DNA from: Caenicola sp034331105
GTDB lineage: Bacteria > Synergistota > Synergistia > Synergistales > Synergistaceae
Direction: 5' to 3'
DNA length: 64,000 nt
NCBI GenBank assembly: GCA_034331105.1
Contig: JAXQGB010000012.1
Coordinates: 356,522-420,521 of the forward strand
Shown: one piece after another, positions 34,707 through 43,602 of the stretch
How the letters are laid out: each line of letters opens with the position of its first letter
How positions within the stretch are numbered: the stretch's first letter is position 1
The notes under the pieces: generated by a model
The model's input: only the letters and a program-made list of their open reading frames with translations
The model's database searches: none
Told to the model about the DNA's origin: nothing
Translations under genes and position numbers: made by a program

Positions 34707-35636
34707 TCAATCCCGGTCTTCCCGTCGGAACGGGATGCTTAGAGCTGCAGGTGCGCCGAGCAGTATCCCCTTTCCGGCTCGTATGGAAACAATGGTCAGG
34801 ACAATTATAGTCATTAGGTATGGGAGAGTTAGCAGGAGGGAAGCTGAAATGCTTGTTCCCATTGCCTGCATCCTCAGCTGCAGTGCTTCAACTCCTCCGA
34901 AAAGATAAGCGCCCAAGGCCGCACGTGCAGGGTTCCAAAGGCCGAATATCACAAGTGCTACAGCTATCCATCCCCTTCCGGCTGTCATTCCTTCGATCCA
35001 CATCTGGGCGTAGACCACAGAAAGATAGCCTCCTCCGATGCCGGCAAGACCGCCGCCGAACATGCAGTAGAAGTAGCGTATGGCTGTCACAGGAAGTCCC
35101 ATTGCGTCTGCCGCCCTGGGGTTCTCACCGACCGCTCTCAGATTCAGCCCTGCGCGTGTCCGGAAGAGAAACCAGCATAGCGCGGCAATGAGAGCGTATG
35201 AGACATAGACCATCGCGTTGTGCTGGAAGAAGATCGGTCCTATGAAGGGAATATCAGCAAGAAAGGGCATTTTATACGCTGTCATACCTGCTATGGTCTC
35301 GCCGATGACGCTTCTGCCGAGAAGTGCACTGAGGCCATAGCCTGTGAGCACCATAGCAAGTCCGCTTACTACCTGATTGCACATGAGGGTTATGCACAAA
35401 AATGCATGGATCAGTGTTATCGCGGCACCTGCGAAAAATGAGGCAAGGATACCCAGCCAGGGATCGCCTGTTGACTTTGTGACCGCGAATCCGGTATAAG
35501 CACCGACGAGCATTACTCCCTCAAGACCAAGGTTCATGACTCCTGCTCTCTCTGAGACCACTTCACCGAGTGTGGCGTAAAGCACCGGTGTCCCGCTTCT
35601 GATCGCGGAAGCCAGGATAGCTATCAGGAAATCCAT
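34707..35636 (-). CDS. nucleoside/BMP-type ABC transporter permease, second subunit
   Basis: 309-residue inner-membrane permease of the BPD-transp-2 family (YufQ/NupQ-like). About eight to ten hydrophobic helices are present. The family stretch GEVVSERAGVMNLGLEGVML at the start and GENPRAADAMG near residue 175 are diagnostic of this clan. It abuts the first permease (TAGATG, no gap). In known members the pair works with a double ATP-binding protein and a BMP lipoprotein; neither gene is here. Substrates of the family are purine or pyrimidine nucleosides. Confidence 0.9.
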   Translation of the reverse strand: MDFLIAILASAIRSGTPVLYATLGEVVSERAGVMNLGLEGVMLVGAYTGFAVTKSTGDPWLGILASFFAGAAITLIHAFLCITLMCNQVVSGLAMVLTGYGLSALLGRSVIGETIAGMTAYKMPFLADIPFIGPIFFQHNAMVYVSYALIAALCWFLFRTRAGLNLRAVGENPRAADAMGLPVTAIRYFYCMFGGGLAGIGGGYLSVVYAQMWIEGMTAGRGWIAVALVIFGLWNPARAALGAYLFGGVEALQLRMQAMGTSISASLLLTLPYLMTIIVLTIVSIRAGKGILLGAPAALSIPFRREDRD

Positions 35637-36725
35637 CTATTTTGCCTCCTCTGCAGTACCTGCAGAAACTCTTACTATCTTTATCCTGAATCTTGAAAGC
35701 GTCTCAGCCGCAAGGACAGAAAAAAGGATGAGCCCCTGAAGGATCTGGAGGCTAGCCATTGGAAGGCCCATTACCACCTGAAGTGTGTCCCCTCCTACAA
35801 GGAGGATCCCCAGGAGAAATGAGACAAGCGGTACATATATCGGGGAAAGCCTGGAAAGCCATGCCACGGTTATGCCAGTGTAGCCGTATCCCATTGTGAA
35901 CCCGCGGCTCATCCTTCCATGCAATCCTGCTATCTCTCCCATTCCTGCCAATCCCGCGATCGCACCTCCGATGAATGTGACGAGAAGGATATTCTTTGCG
36001 ATATCCATACCCCCGTAGCGTGCGGCGCGCGGATTTTCGCCTATTACCCTAATTTCATATCCCCATTTGCTCCTTTTGAGGACTACCTGGAGGATCACTG
36101 CTACTGCAAGCGCAATAAAAATTCCGGCATGTATCCTCGTGCTGCCCCAGACCCAAAGCCTTGCTGCCTCGGGGAAATTGGCGGTGAAAGGAAAACCCCA
36201 GCTCATAGGGTCTTTCCATGGGCCATAGATAAAATATTCAGAGATGTTTATTGCCACATAGTTGAGCATCAGTGTCGTTATAGTTTCGTTGACGTTCCAC
36301 TTTGCCTTGAGGAAGCCGGCGATCGCGCCCCAAAATCCTCCTGCGAGGCCTGCAGCGATAAACATTATCACGAACATAGCGGCCCAATTGTCCACAAAAA
36401 AATATCTAACAGCAGCGACTGTCGCGATCGCACCCATGCAGAGCTGTCCCTCAGCTCCTATGTTCCATATCAGCATCTTGTAGCAGATAAGTCCGGCAAG
36501 AGCAGTAAGCATTATCGGTATAGCTTTTGTCACGATCTCGCTCAGTCCGTAGATACTGCCAAACGCGCCGTTAAGAACCGCCCAGTAAGCTTCAAAAGGA
36601 TTTACACCCAGTATGTAAAATAAAATGCCTCCGGCAAAGAGGCCGAATACTACAGCCGCCACAGGAATAAGGACATTGACCCATGAAGGGTTGTCAAGAC
36701 GCGGTTCAAATTTTAAACGGATCAT
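35637..36725 (-). CDS. nucleoside/BMP-type ABC transporter permease, first subunit
   Basis: 362-residue inner-membrane permease, YufP/NupP-like. The start ATG follows GGAGAG by 8 nt; a longer frame to 36824 would run over the divergent promoter and has no ribosome site. Ten or so hydrophobic helices; IGENPRAARYGGMDI near residue 240 is the conserved coupling-loop signature. It is paired with the second subunit gene without spacing. The ABC ATPase and binding protein are missing from both sides, unlike typical operons of this class. Divergent from the cardiolipin synthase gene 86 nt away. Confidence 0.9.
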   Translation of the reverse strand: MIRLKFEPRLDNPSWVNVLIPVAAVVFGLFAGGILFYILGVNPFEAYWAVLNGAFGSIYGLSEIVTKAIPIMLTALAGLICYKMLIWNIGAEGQLCMGAIATVAAVRYFFVDNWAAMFVIMFIAAGLAGGFWGAIAGFLKAKWNVNETITTLMLNYVAINISEYFIYGPWKDPMSWGFPFTANFPEAARLWVWGSTRIHAGIFIALAVAVILQVVLKRSKWGYEIRVIGENPRAARYGGMDIAKNILLVTFIGGAIAGLAGMGEIAGLHGRMSRGFTMGYGYTGITVAWLSRLSPIYVPLVSFLLGILLVGGDTLQVVMGLPMASLQILQGLILFSVLAAETLSRFRIKIVRVSAGTAEEAK

Positions 36726-36811
36726 AGCGAGCTCTCCAGTCCATGCAAAGTTGCAGTTACGACTATAAATTATATCAGATATAATAGATTGCTGAAGGGC
36801 GTGAGAGACTA

Positions 36812-38398
36812 ATGTGGAAGACAACTAAAATTGTTTTGCTTATGGTATTTGTGGCCTTTATTGCAGGACTCATGCCGACAATATTAGATTTCGCAGACAG
36901 GACCGTAATTTATTCCGTCAAGGAAGGACTTTCCCTCCACCCTCAGTTTACTGCCTATTTGTCATCTTTCCTCCATACAGCGAAAAATTACACATGGCAC
37001 ATCGTTGTCGCTTATGCCTTTATCATTGGAATTGTTATATTCATGGAGGGACAGAATCCTGACAGGACGATACTTTGGCTGCTGACACTGCTGCTTGTCC
37101 CCGTGATGGGAGTCATTGTCTATATGATCATTGGCCCCGACCTCAAAAATATTAAAAACAGAAAGCTTTTCAAACCGTCTAAAGGCCTCCCGACAGACAA
37201 GACTCCCTTTACAGAGGACAGGAGGTTTCTCACAGGCAGAGCTATACACACCACAAGCGGAGCAGACCTGATGATCAGGAACAGGGTCGATATCCTGATC
37301 AATGGTGATGAGACCTTCGACTCCATCAAAAGCGAGCTCCGGAAGGCTAAGAAATTCATTCACCTGCAGTACTACATAATCAAAGATGATGAGATAGGCG
37401 GGGAGATACGCGACATACTGACAGAGGCATCATCAATGGGAATAAAGGTGAGAGTTCTCTATGATGCCGTGGGAAGCTGGAAACTAAGGCGCGAATACAT
37501 AGAGGTCCTCAAAAAAGCCGGTGTGGAATGCCATTCATTTATGCCTGTCTCTTTCCCGATGTTCCGAAGAAAGATGAATTTTCGCAACCACAGAAAAATA
37601 ATCGTTATCGATGGGTCAGTGGCCTTCACAGGAGGCCTGAATATAGGTGACGAATATCTCGGAAAGGGTCACCTCGGACATTGGCGTGACACACATGTAC
37701 GCCTGGAAGGAGAATCCGTAGGCGAGCTCCACAAGATATTCCTTTACGACTGGTGTATGAGGTCGGGGGAAGATCCTGAAAAAATATGTGAAAATGTTTC
37801 ATGCGATGACTGCGGTGCTGCTCCAGTCCGGGATCTTTCAGAACTCCATGTCCTTCCGCTTCAGGTAGTCGCTAGCGGAATAGACAACGCATGGCATTCG
37901 ATAGCGATGGGATACTTCAGCATGATCTCCAGGGCAAGGGAAAGGGTATGGATAGCAAGTCCTTATATTGTACCCGGTCCCATCCTGATGAATGCCATGA
38001 TGACCGCCGCCCTTTCGGGTGTGGACGTCAGGGTGATGATGCCTGCCCAAAAAGACCATTTCCTTGTTTTCTGGGGAGGCCGGGGGAACATTGAGCAGCT
38101 GCTGAGGGCCGGTGTCAGAGTTTATCAGTATAAAAAAGGATTCATACACGCCAAGACTATCCTTGCTGATGATGATATCTCCTCGGTTGGCACATGCAAC
38201 ATGGATGTAAGGAGCCTTGAGATCAATTTTGAGGTCCAGCTCTTTATATATGACAAAGAGCTCAATTCTAAATTTGCCGAACAGTACATTTTGGACACAG
38301 GAGACTCTGTCGAACTGACTCTTTATGAATGGGGAAAAAGGCCTATCTGGCAGAAGATCCTTGAGTCATTTGGCAGATTGTACTCGGCGCAGATCTAG
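36812..38398 (+). CDS. cls: cardiolipin synthase (phospholipase D family)
   Basis: 528 residues; joins two phosphatidylglycerol molecules at the inner membrane. Two or three N-terminal membrane segments (about 5-25 and 50-110), then two phospholipase D HKD motifs: HRKIIVIDG near residue 265 and HAKTILADDD near 445. Both are intact. GSWKLRREY and the following SVGTCNMDVRS also match the family. The ribosome site is weak. The stop is directly followed by the ATG of the next gene, so the two are probably one transcript. Confidence 0.93.
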   Translation: MWKTTKIVLLMVFVAFIAGLMPTILDFADRTVIYSVKEGLSLHPQFTAYLSSFLHTAKNYTWHIVVAYAFIIGIVIFMEGQNPDRTILWLLTLLLVPVMGVIVYMIIGPDLKNIKNRKLFKPSKGLPTDKTPFTEDRRFLTGRAIHTTSGADLMIRNRVDILINGDETFDSIKSELRKAKKFIHLQYYIIKDDEIGGEIRDILTEASSMGIKVRVLYDAVGSWKLRREYIEVLKKAGVECHSFMPVSFPMFRRKMNFRNHRKIIVIDGSVAFTGGLNIGDEYLGKGHLGHWRDTHVRLEGESVGELHKIFLYDWCMRSGEDPEKICENVSCDDCGAAPVRDLSELHVLPLQVVASGIDNAWHSIAMGYFSMISRARERVWIASPYIVPGPILMNAMMTAALSGVDVRVMMPAQKDHFLVFWGGRGNIEQLLRAGVRVYQYKKGFIHAKTILADDDISSVGTCNMDVRSLEINFEVQLFIYDKELNSKFAEQYILDTGDSVELTLYEWGKRPIWQKILESFGRLYSAQI

Positions 38399-39550
38399 AT
38401 GAACGACAAAGCATACGAGAAAAGATTCTCAGAACATCCGGCAATTTGGGTCATTTTCGGTGCGGGTGTCCTCTTCATGCACATTTTCATATTTTTTAAA
38501 ATAGCCGAAACCACAGGTGAGGGACTGCTCAGTTTTGCCTGGCTAGCGCTGAGCACATTTATGATGTTCCTACTCTTCGTATCCAGAAGAACAAAAAGGA
38601 TCAGTTCAGCTGCCGGAAGAAAATGGACGGACAGGGCAGGCGGGGTTTGGATGCTTTTTGTCCTATTCACATTTTTCTTCCTTCTTCTCATCGGCCTTGT
38701 AAAAAAAATGACCGGTCTGGCGCTTTCATCCGGGGCTGTACTTTCCGTCTCCTTTTTTCTCAGCCTTCTTTTGCTCGGAATGGGAATAAAGCAGGCCAAT
38801 ACGGTCCAAACGACCTTGATAAAAGTTCCCACCCCCAAGCTACCCCAAGGCTGCGAAAGATTGAGGATAGTACAGCTTACGGACCTTCACCTCGGGCCTT
38901 TTGTCGGACTGCCCCTCCTTGCTCAGATACTCCGCAAAGTGAGGGATGTTGATCCCGACATAGTTGTGGTCACGGGAGACCTGGCTGACGGCAGGCTGAC
39001 AGGGCGTAAGCGTGAAATAGGGATGCTGAGGCGGATCAGGCCTCGTTACGGCATGTACGCGGTGCCCGGAAACCATGACTATTACGACGATATCGATGAG
39101 GCAGTCTTCTTCATGGAGTCAGGAGGGATGAAAGTCCTGAGGACAGAGGCTGTAGAAGCAGGCGGGATAATCATAGCCGGTGCCGACGACAAGGATCATC
39201 TTATAAAACAGCAATGGAACCTATCTCGTTCTGAGACGATGGTGCTTTCACATGAAAGAGAGCAGAGAGAGAAATTCCTTCTGCTGCTGAGGCACCGCCC
39301 AATAGTTGAAAAGGGAACGGAGGGACACTTTGACCTTCAGCTCTCAGGGCATACACACGGCGGCCAGTTGTTCCCACTCTTATCATCAAGGCACAGGATC
39401 CCCGGATATGCCAGGGGGCTGAAAAAACTTAAATGCGGAGGATTCCTTTACGTGAGCAACGGCGCGGGATTTGTTGGTCCTCCTGTGAGGCTGCTTGCGC
39501 CTCCCGAAATAGCAGTGATAGATCTGGTGAGAGAAAATGAAAGACAATAA
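38399..39550 (+). CDS. membrane-anchored metallophosphoesterase (YkuE/YaeI-like)
   Basis: 383 residues. Four hydrophobic segments cover about residues 15-130. The calcineurin-like phosphoesterase core then shows LTDLHLG, GDLADG, GNHDYYDD and SGHTHGGQL, which supply the two-metal site. Homologues hydrolyse phosphodiesters or act on lipid headgroups (UDP-diacylglucosamine-like), so a place beside cardiolipin synthase is sensible. It starts right after the cls stop and overlaps the next gene by 14 nt. The catalytic face could be on either side of the membrane. Confidence 0.88.
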   Translation: MNDKAYEKRFSEHPAIWVIFGAGVLFMHIFIFFKIAETTGEGLLSFAWLALSTFMMFLLFVSRRTKRISSAAGRKWTDRAGGVWMLFVLFTFFFLLLIGLVKKMTGLALSSGAVLSVSFFLSLLLLGMGIKQANTVQTTLIKVPTPKLPQGCERLRIVQLTDLHLGPFVGLPLLAQILRKVRDVDPDIVVVTGDLADGRLTGRKREIGMLRRIRPRYGMYAVPGNHDYYDDIDEAVFFMESGGMKVLRTEAVEAGGIIIAGADDKDHLIKQQWNLSRSETMVLSHEREQREKFLLLLRHRPIVEKGTEGHFDLQLSGHTHGGQLFPLLSSRHRIPGYARGLKKLKCGGFLYVSNGAGFVGPPVRLLAPPEIAVIDLVRENERQ

Positions 39551-40754
39551 AGGTCGTGATGAGGAATTATTCGGCAGGCTGAACGATTTTCTGCCTGACA
39601 ACTATTCTGGTCCTGTCTCTCCTCTTGGGTCGCACTTAACCAATGAAATAGATGTTTCCGGACTTCCCGAAGGAGAATGGGTGGCCAGGGGGGTATACAG
39701 GATGGAGCGTGATATCCCATACGGCAGACAGTACGGGCACAGGGCTCTCCACGATCCATCTTCATCGGGCGAACTCCTGTCTTTCTGGGGCGGGATGCGC
39801 AGATCCGTATACCTCGATCTGGAAACTACAGGCCTTTCTGGAGCAAGAGGAGCATACGCCTTTCTTATCGGGCTGGGCTTCAATACAGAGAGCTCATTCA
39901 AAGTCGTGCAGCTATTTATGGCGGGGCCAGCCTGGGAGAAGAACTGGCTCTGGTCTCTGGAATCCGAACTCCCTGAGGAGGATTACGGACTGGTTACATA
40001 TAACGGCAGAGCTTTTGACCTGCCGCTGCTCAGGATAAGATACAGGCTTGCAAGGTCCGCTCCCGGCTGGGACGGGTGCCCGCACATGGATCTGCTGATG
40101 CTTGCAAGGCATTTCTACAGGGGCAGGCTTCCCTCATGCTCCCTTTCATCCATAGAGCAAAGTATCCTCGGTGTCCACAGAAGCGGAGAGGATGTGCCGG
40201 GGAGGGAGATACCAGGGATTTATACACGTTACCTTTCAACCTCCGATGCCTCTCCGTTGCGGGGCGTTTTTTACCATAACACACTTGACGTTATTTCTAT
40301 GGCGGCCCTGCAGACGCATATTGGCGGCCTTGCTGAGATGAAAGGGACAACAGGAAAAGATATACTCAGATGCGGTGATCTTTGGGAGCAGGCGAAAATG
40401 AGTGAAAAGGCAAGGGCGGCATGGTCAAGAGCGCGTGACTTCAGAGGAGCCGAAAGTGAGGCCAATGCAAAACTGGCTGAATATGCAAGGGCCGAAGGTA
40501 ATTTTAGGAAGGCCAGAGAATTTTATCTTGAGGCGCTGAAAAACGACTCTTCTTCACTCAGGATATTCGAAAACCTTTCAAAACTTGAAGAGAAAGAGGG
40601 AAAAGATCTCAGATCAGCTCTCAACTACGCTGAAAAAGCCCTTGAAATTCTGGGATCCATGGATCATGCAGATGATCTCAGCCATGGACAGCAAAGGTAT
40701 GAACTGAACAACAGGATCTCGAGGCTCAGAAAGAAATGCGGGGAAGATGTTTGA
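39537..40754 (+). CDS. RNase H-like exonuclease domain with TPR tail (YprB-like)
   Basis: 405 residues. The N-terminal half contains a DEDD-type exonuclease fold: YLDLETTGLSG (motif I near residue 90), TYNGRAFDLPLL (motif II) and HNTLDVISMA (motif III). This matches the YprB ribonuclease-H-like family. The C-terminal third (about 290-400) is helical with repeated 34-residue-like units (AKLAEYARAEGNFRKAREFY), i.e. TPR. It overlaps the phosphoesterase gene by 14 nt. The function of the family is unproven; nucleic-acid processing is likely. Confidence 0.85.
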   Translation: MKDNKGRDEELFGRLNDFLPDNYSGPVSPLGSHLTNEIDVSGLPEGEWVARGVYRMERDIPYGRQYGHRALHDPSSSGELLSFWGGMRRSVYLDLETTGLSGARGAYAFLIGLGFNTESSFKVVQLFMAGPAWEKNWLWSLESELPEEDYGLVTYNGRAFDLPLLRIRYRLARSAPGWDGCPHMDLLMLARHFYRGRLPSCSLSSIEQSILGVHRSGEDVPGREIPGIYTRYLSTSDASPLRGVFYHNTLDVISMAALQTHIGGLAEMKGTTGKDILRCGDLWEQAKMSEKARAAWSRARDFRGAESEANAKLAEYARAEGNFRKAREFYLEALKNDSSSLRIFENLSKLEEKEGKDLRSALNYAEKALEILGSMDHADDLSHGQQRYELNNRISRLRKKCGEDV

Positions 40755-40876
40755 GGCAGATCGCTGAAATGAGCATCAAGCCTGAATGTTCCTTCATGTG
40801 CTGTTATAATGGTTCGCACTTACAGGTCAACTTATTTTAAAAATGATGCCACCGATGACAAAAGGGGGGATAAATT

Positions 40877-42292
40877 ATGTGGAAAGGCCGTTTTTCTCAG
40901 GATACCGATGAAGCAGTTCAAAAATTTACCCAGTCACTCGATATGGACTGGAGGATGGCGCTTGCGGATATAAGAGGCAGCATCGCGCACGTACGGATGC
41001 TTGGACATACCGGACTTCTTTCAGAAGAAGAGGCCTCTGTGATAGAGAAAAACCTTTGTCTGATCGCCGATGAGGTCAGAAATGGGATACTGGTCCCCAA
41101 GGTTTCTCTCGAGGATGTCCACATGAACATAGAATCCAGGCTGATAGAGCTTTGCGGACCGACAGGCGCTAAGCTGCACATGGGCCGCAGCCGCAACGAC
41201 CAGGCCAACACTACAGTACGGCTCTGGCTGCGCAAGGAGCTTCTGGATATTTGGGATGGCCTGAACGATCTTATCTCCTCCCTTATTAAAAAGGCAGAGG
41301 AGCATGCAGAAACAGTCGTTCCGGGTTATACACACCTGCAGCAGGCACAACCCATCTCCATGGGCCAGTTCTGGATGGCCCACGCACATTCCTTCCTGCG
41401 CGACGCCAAGCGTCTGTTTGATGCTTACGATGCTGTCGATGAATCGCCCCTGGGATGCGGAGCTCTGGCCGGGTCTACCCTTCCGCTTGACAGGGAGTTC
41501 ACATGCAATGATCTTGGATTTTCTTCCGTAACAGGAAACAGCATGGATACCGTCGCCCATCGCGACCACTTTATGGATGTGCTCTATTTCGCCGCGGTCT
41601 TCGGCGGACATGTAAGCAGACTTTCAGAAGATCTCATTATTTATTTTTCGACCGAATTCGGATGGGTCAAACTGCCGGATTCCTTCTGTACCGGATCAAG
41701 CATAATGCCCCAGAAAAAGAACCCGGATGTCCTTGAAATTTTGAGGGGAAAGTCAGGACAGCTTAACGGCGCCCTAATGGATCTCCTTACAATGACAAAG
41801 GGCATACCGCTCACATACAACCGTGACCTGCAGGACGACAAGCGTTCCCTGCTCAGGACTATAGATTGCCTGCACGGAATATTCTCTGTTCTCCCGGCTC
41901 TGATCAGGGAGGTCAAGGTGGATGAAGATGCTGCAAACAGAGGATTCAGGGACGGACTGATCCTGGCTACGGATGTTGCTGAATATCTTGTCCTTCAGGG
42001 TGTGCCCTTCCGGAACGCCCATGAGAAAGTGGGCCGAATAGTCAGATACTGCATTGATAATGACAAACCGCTAACTTCCCTGACCCTTCAGGAGTGGCAG
42101 GATAATATCCCCGAAGTAAAGGGCGATCTCATTCCACTGCTTTCACCGAAAAGATCGATGGAACGGAGGAACACCCTCGGGGGGACATCCCCGTCACAGG
42201 TAAGGTCTCAGATAGAAAATATCTCGCTCCGGCTCATGATGTTTAATAAAGAAGCAAAAGAGTTCAGGGAGAGGATCCCTGAGGGGTACTGA
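40877..42292 (+). CDS. argH: argininosuccinate lyase
   Basis: Last step of arginine synthesis, splitting argininosuccinate into arginine and fumarate. 471 residues (family about 460). The fumarase-superfamily signature GSSIMPQKKNPD includes the catalytic serine. The N-terminal MWKGRFSQDTDEAVQKFTQS is typical ArgH, as is the substrate loop HMGRSRNDQ. Ribosome site AAGGGGGGA. It stands alone here with its own terminator, so argG lies elsewhere. Its product can feed the speA step of the spermidine operon. Confidence 0.97.
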   Translation: MWKGRFSQDTDEAVQKFTQSLDMDWRMALADIRGSIAHVRMLGHTGLLSEEEASVIEKNLCLIADEVRNGILVPKVSLEDVHMNIESRLIELCGPTGAKLHMGRSRNDQANTTVRLWLRKELLDIWDGLNDLISSLIKKAEEHAETVVPGYTHLQQAQPISMGQFWMAHAHSFLRDAKRLFDAYDAVDESPLGCGALAGSTLPLDREFTCNDLGFSSVTGNSMDTVAHRDHFMDVLYFAAVFGGHVSRLSEDLIIYFSTEFGWVKLPDSFCTGSSIMPQKKNPDVLEILRGKSGQLNGALMDLLTMTKGIPLTYNRDLQDDKRSLLRTIDCLHGIFSVLPALIREVKVDEDAANRGFRDGLILATDVAEYLVLQGVPFRNAHEKVGRIVRYCIDNDKPLTSLTLQEWQDNIPEVKGDLIPLLSPKRSMERRNTLGGTSPSQVRSQIENISLRLMMFNKEAKEFRERIPEGY

Positions 42293-42307
42293 TCAAAAGA
42301 AATAATA

Positions 42308-42335
42308 CGAGGCCGCCGGATCACCGGCGGCCTCG
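42308..42335. terminator. intrinsic terminator, 12-bp GC-rich stem
   Basis: CGAGGCCGCCGG (42308-42319), loop ATCA, CCGGCGGCCTCG (42324-42335), followed by TTATCTTTTT. It lies between the convergent argH and ilvE genes. Confidence 0.92.
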
Positions 42336-42358
42336 TTATCTTTTTGGTAACTGCAGGA

Positions 42359-43426
42359 CTATACTACAGGCACTGTCCAGCCGAAAGGATCGGACCTTTT
42401 GCCCCACTGGATGCCGGTAAGCTCATCGAAGAGTTTCTTTGTCAGAGTTCCGGTCTTGAAGTCGTTGATAGTGTATTTTTTGTTGTCGTAGGCAAGTTCT
42501 CCGATCGGTGAGATGACTGCCGCAGTACCGCAGCACCAGCACTCCTCAAGGCGTCCGGTATTTATCGCGTCGAGAAGCTCTTCCAGGCTGATCAGGCGCT
42601 CTTCGACGGGAATGTTCCAGGACTTGAGTATCTCTATCAGAGACTTCCTTGTTATACCTGCAAGCACGGATCCCAGAAGGGCGGGTGTGACGACTTTTCC
42701 GTCGATCTTGAACATTACGTTCATTCCGCCGGCTTCCTCTATATATTTTCTCTCCACTCCGTCAAGCCACAGGACCTGGGAATATCCCTGAGCCGCGGCC
42801 CTTTCTCCGGCGCGCAGGGAGGCAGCGTAGTTTCCGCCGCATTTCGCATATCCTGTTCCGCCCTTTACGGCCCTTACGTCATCCTTTTCTATCGCTATCC
42901 GGACAGGGTTGATGCCCTCACGGAAGTATGAGCCGACGGGACATGTTATTATTGAGAAGATGCAGTGTTGCGGTGTGTGAATGCCCAGCTGCTCGTCAGT
43001 TCCGAACATAAAGGGCCTGATGTAGAGTGAAGTGTCAGGTTCGTTCGGGACCCAGTCCTGATCTGTCTTCACAATTTCTTTGAGAGCTTCCATCATAGTA
43101 TCTTCGTCGATCTGTGGCAGACACATGCGTTCTGCGGAAATGTTCATCCGTTTCACGTTTTCGATAGGCCTGAAGAGTTGTACCTTTCCCTCAGGATTAC
43201 GGTAGGCCTTCATTCCCTCAAAGATCTCCGGAGCATAATGGAGAACTGTCGCAGCAGGGGAAATCTGGAAGGGAGCAAATGGAACGATCCTGGGGTCAAA
43301 CCACCCTTTTCCCTTTTCGTAGTCCATGATAAACATATGGTCCGAGAAAACAGTTCCGAATCCTACCTTGCTCACGTCACATTTTGGTTTGGGGGCTGTT
43401 GTTTTTTCGATCCTTATCTTATCCAT
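42359..43426 (-). CDS. ilvE: branched-chain amino acid aminotransferase
   Basis: Fold-type-IV PLP aminotransferase, 355 residues, the longer BCAT class seen in many anaerobes and in eukaryotes. The PLP lysine is in GTGYAKCGGNYAASL (near residue 200). VLHYAPEIFEGMKAYR and the phosphate-cup GSVLAGITRKSLIEIL are family marks. It interconverts Leu, Ile and Val with their 2-oxo acids. In this organism it may run in the breakdown direction, supplying 2-oxo acids to the ferredoxin oxidoreductase family. Single gene. Confidence 0.95.
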   Translation of the reverse strand: MDKIRIEKTTAPKPKCDVSKVGFGTVFSDHMFIMDYEKGKGWFDPRIVPFAPFQISPAATVLHYAPEIFEGMKAYRNPEGKVQLFRPIENVKRMNISAERMCLPQIDEDTMMEALKEIVKTDQDWVPNEPDTSLYIRPFMFGTDEQLGIHTPQHCIFSIITCPVGSYFREGINPVRIAIEKDDVRAVKGGTGYAKCGGNYAASLRAGERAAAQGYSQVLWLDGVERKYIEEAGGMNVMFKIDGKVVTPALLGSVLAGITRKSLIEILKSWNIPVEERLISLEELLDAINTGRLEECWCCGTAAVISPIGELAYDNKKYTINDFKTGTLTKKLFDELTGIQWGKRSDPFGWTVPVV

Positions 43427-43602
43427 ATCATCATCTCTTTGTCGGAAGATTTTTTAAAACTTTTTAAAAAGCCAAAGGTAAAAATCCCCTCATGTAAATA
43501 TTATATAAGATGTTTGTCACCAAGTCCATTAAGGCGGGCGCTGGAGTAAAAGATATCATTAGTCTATAATTGTCGACAGGTCACTATGATGGAGGTGTTC
43601 AT

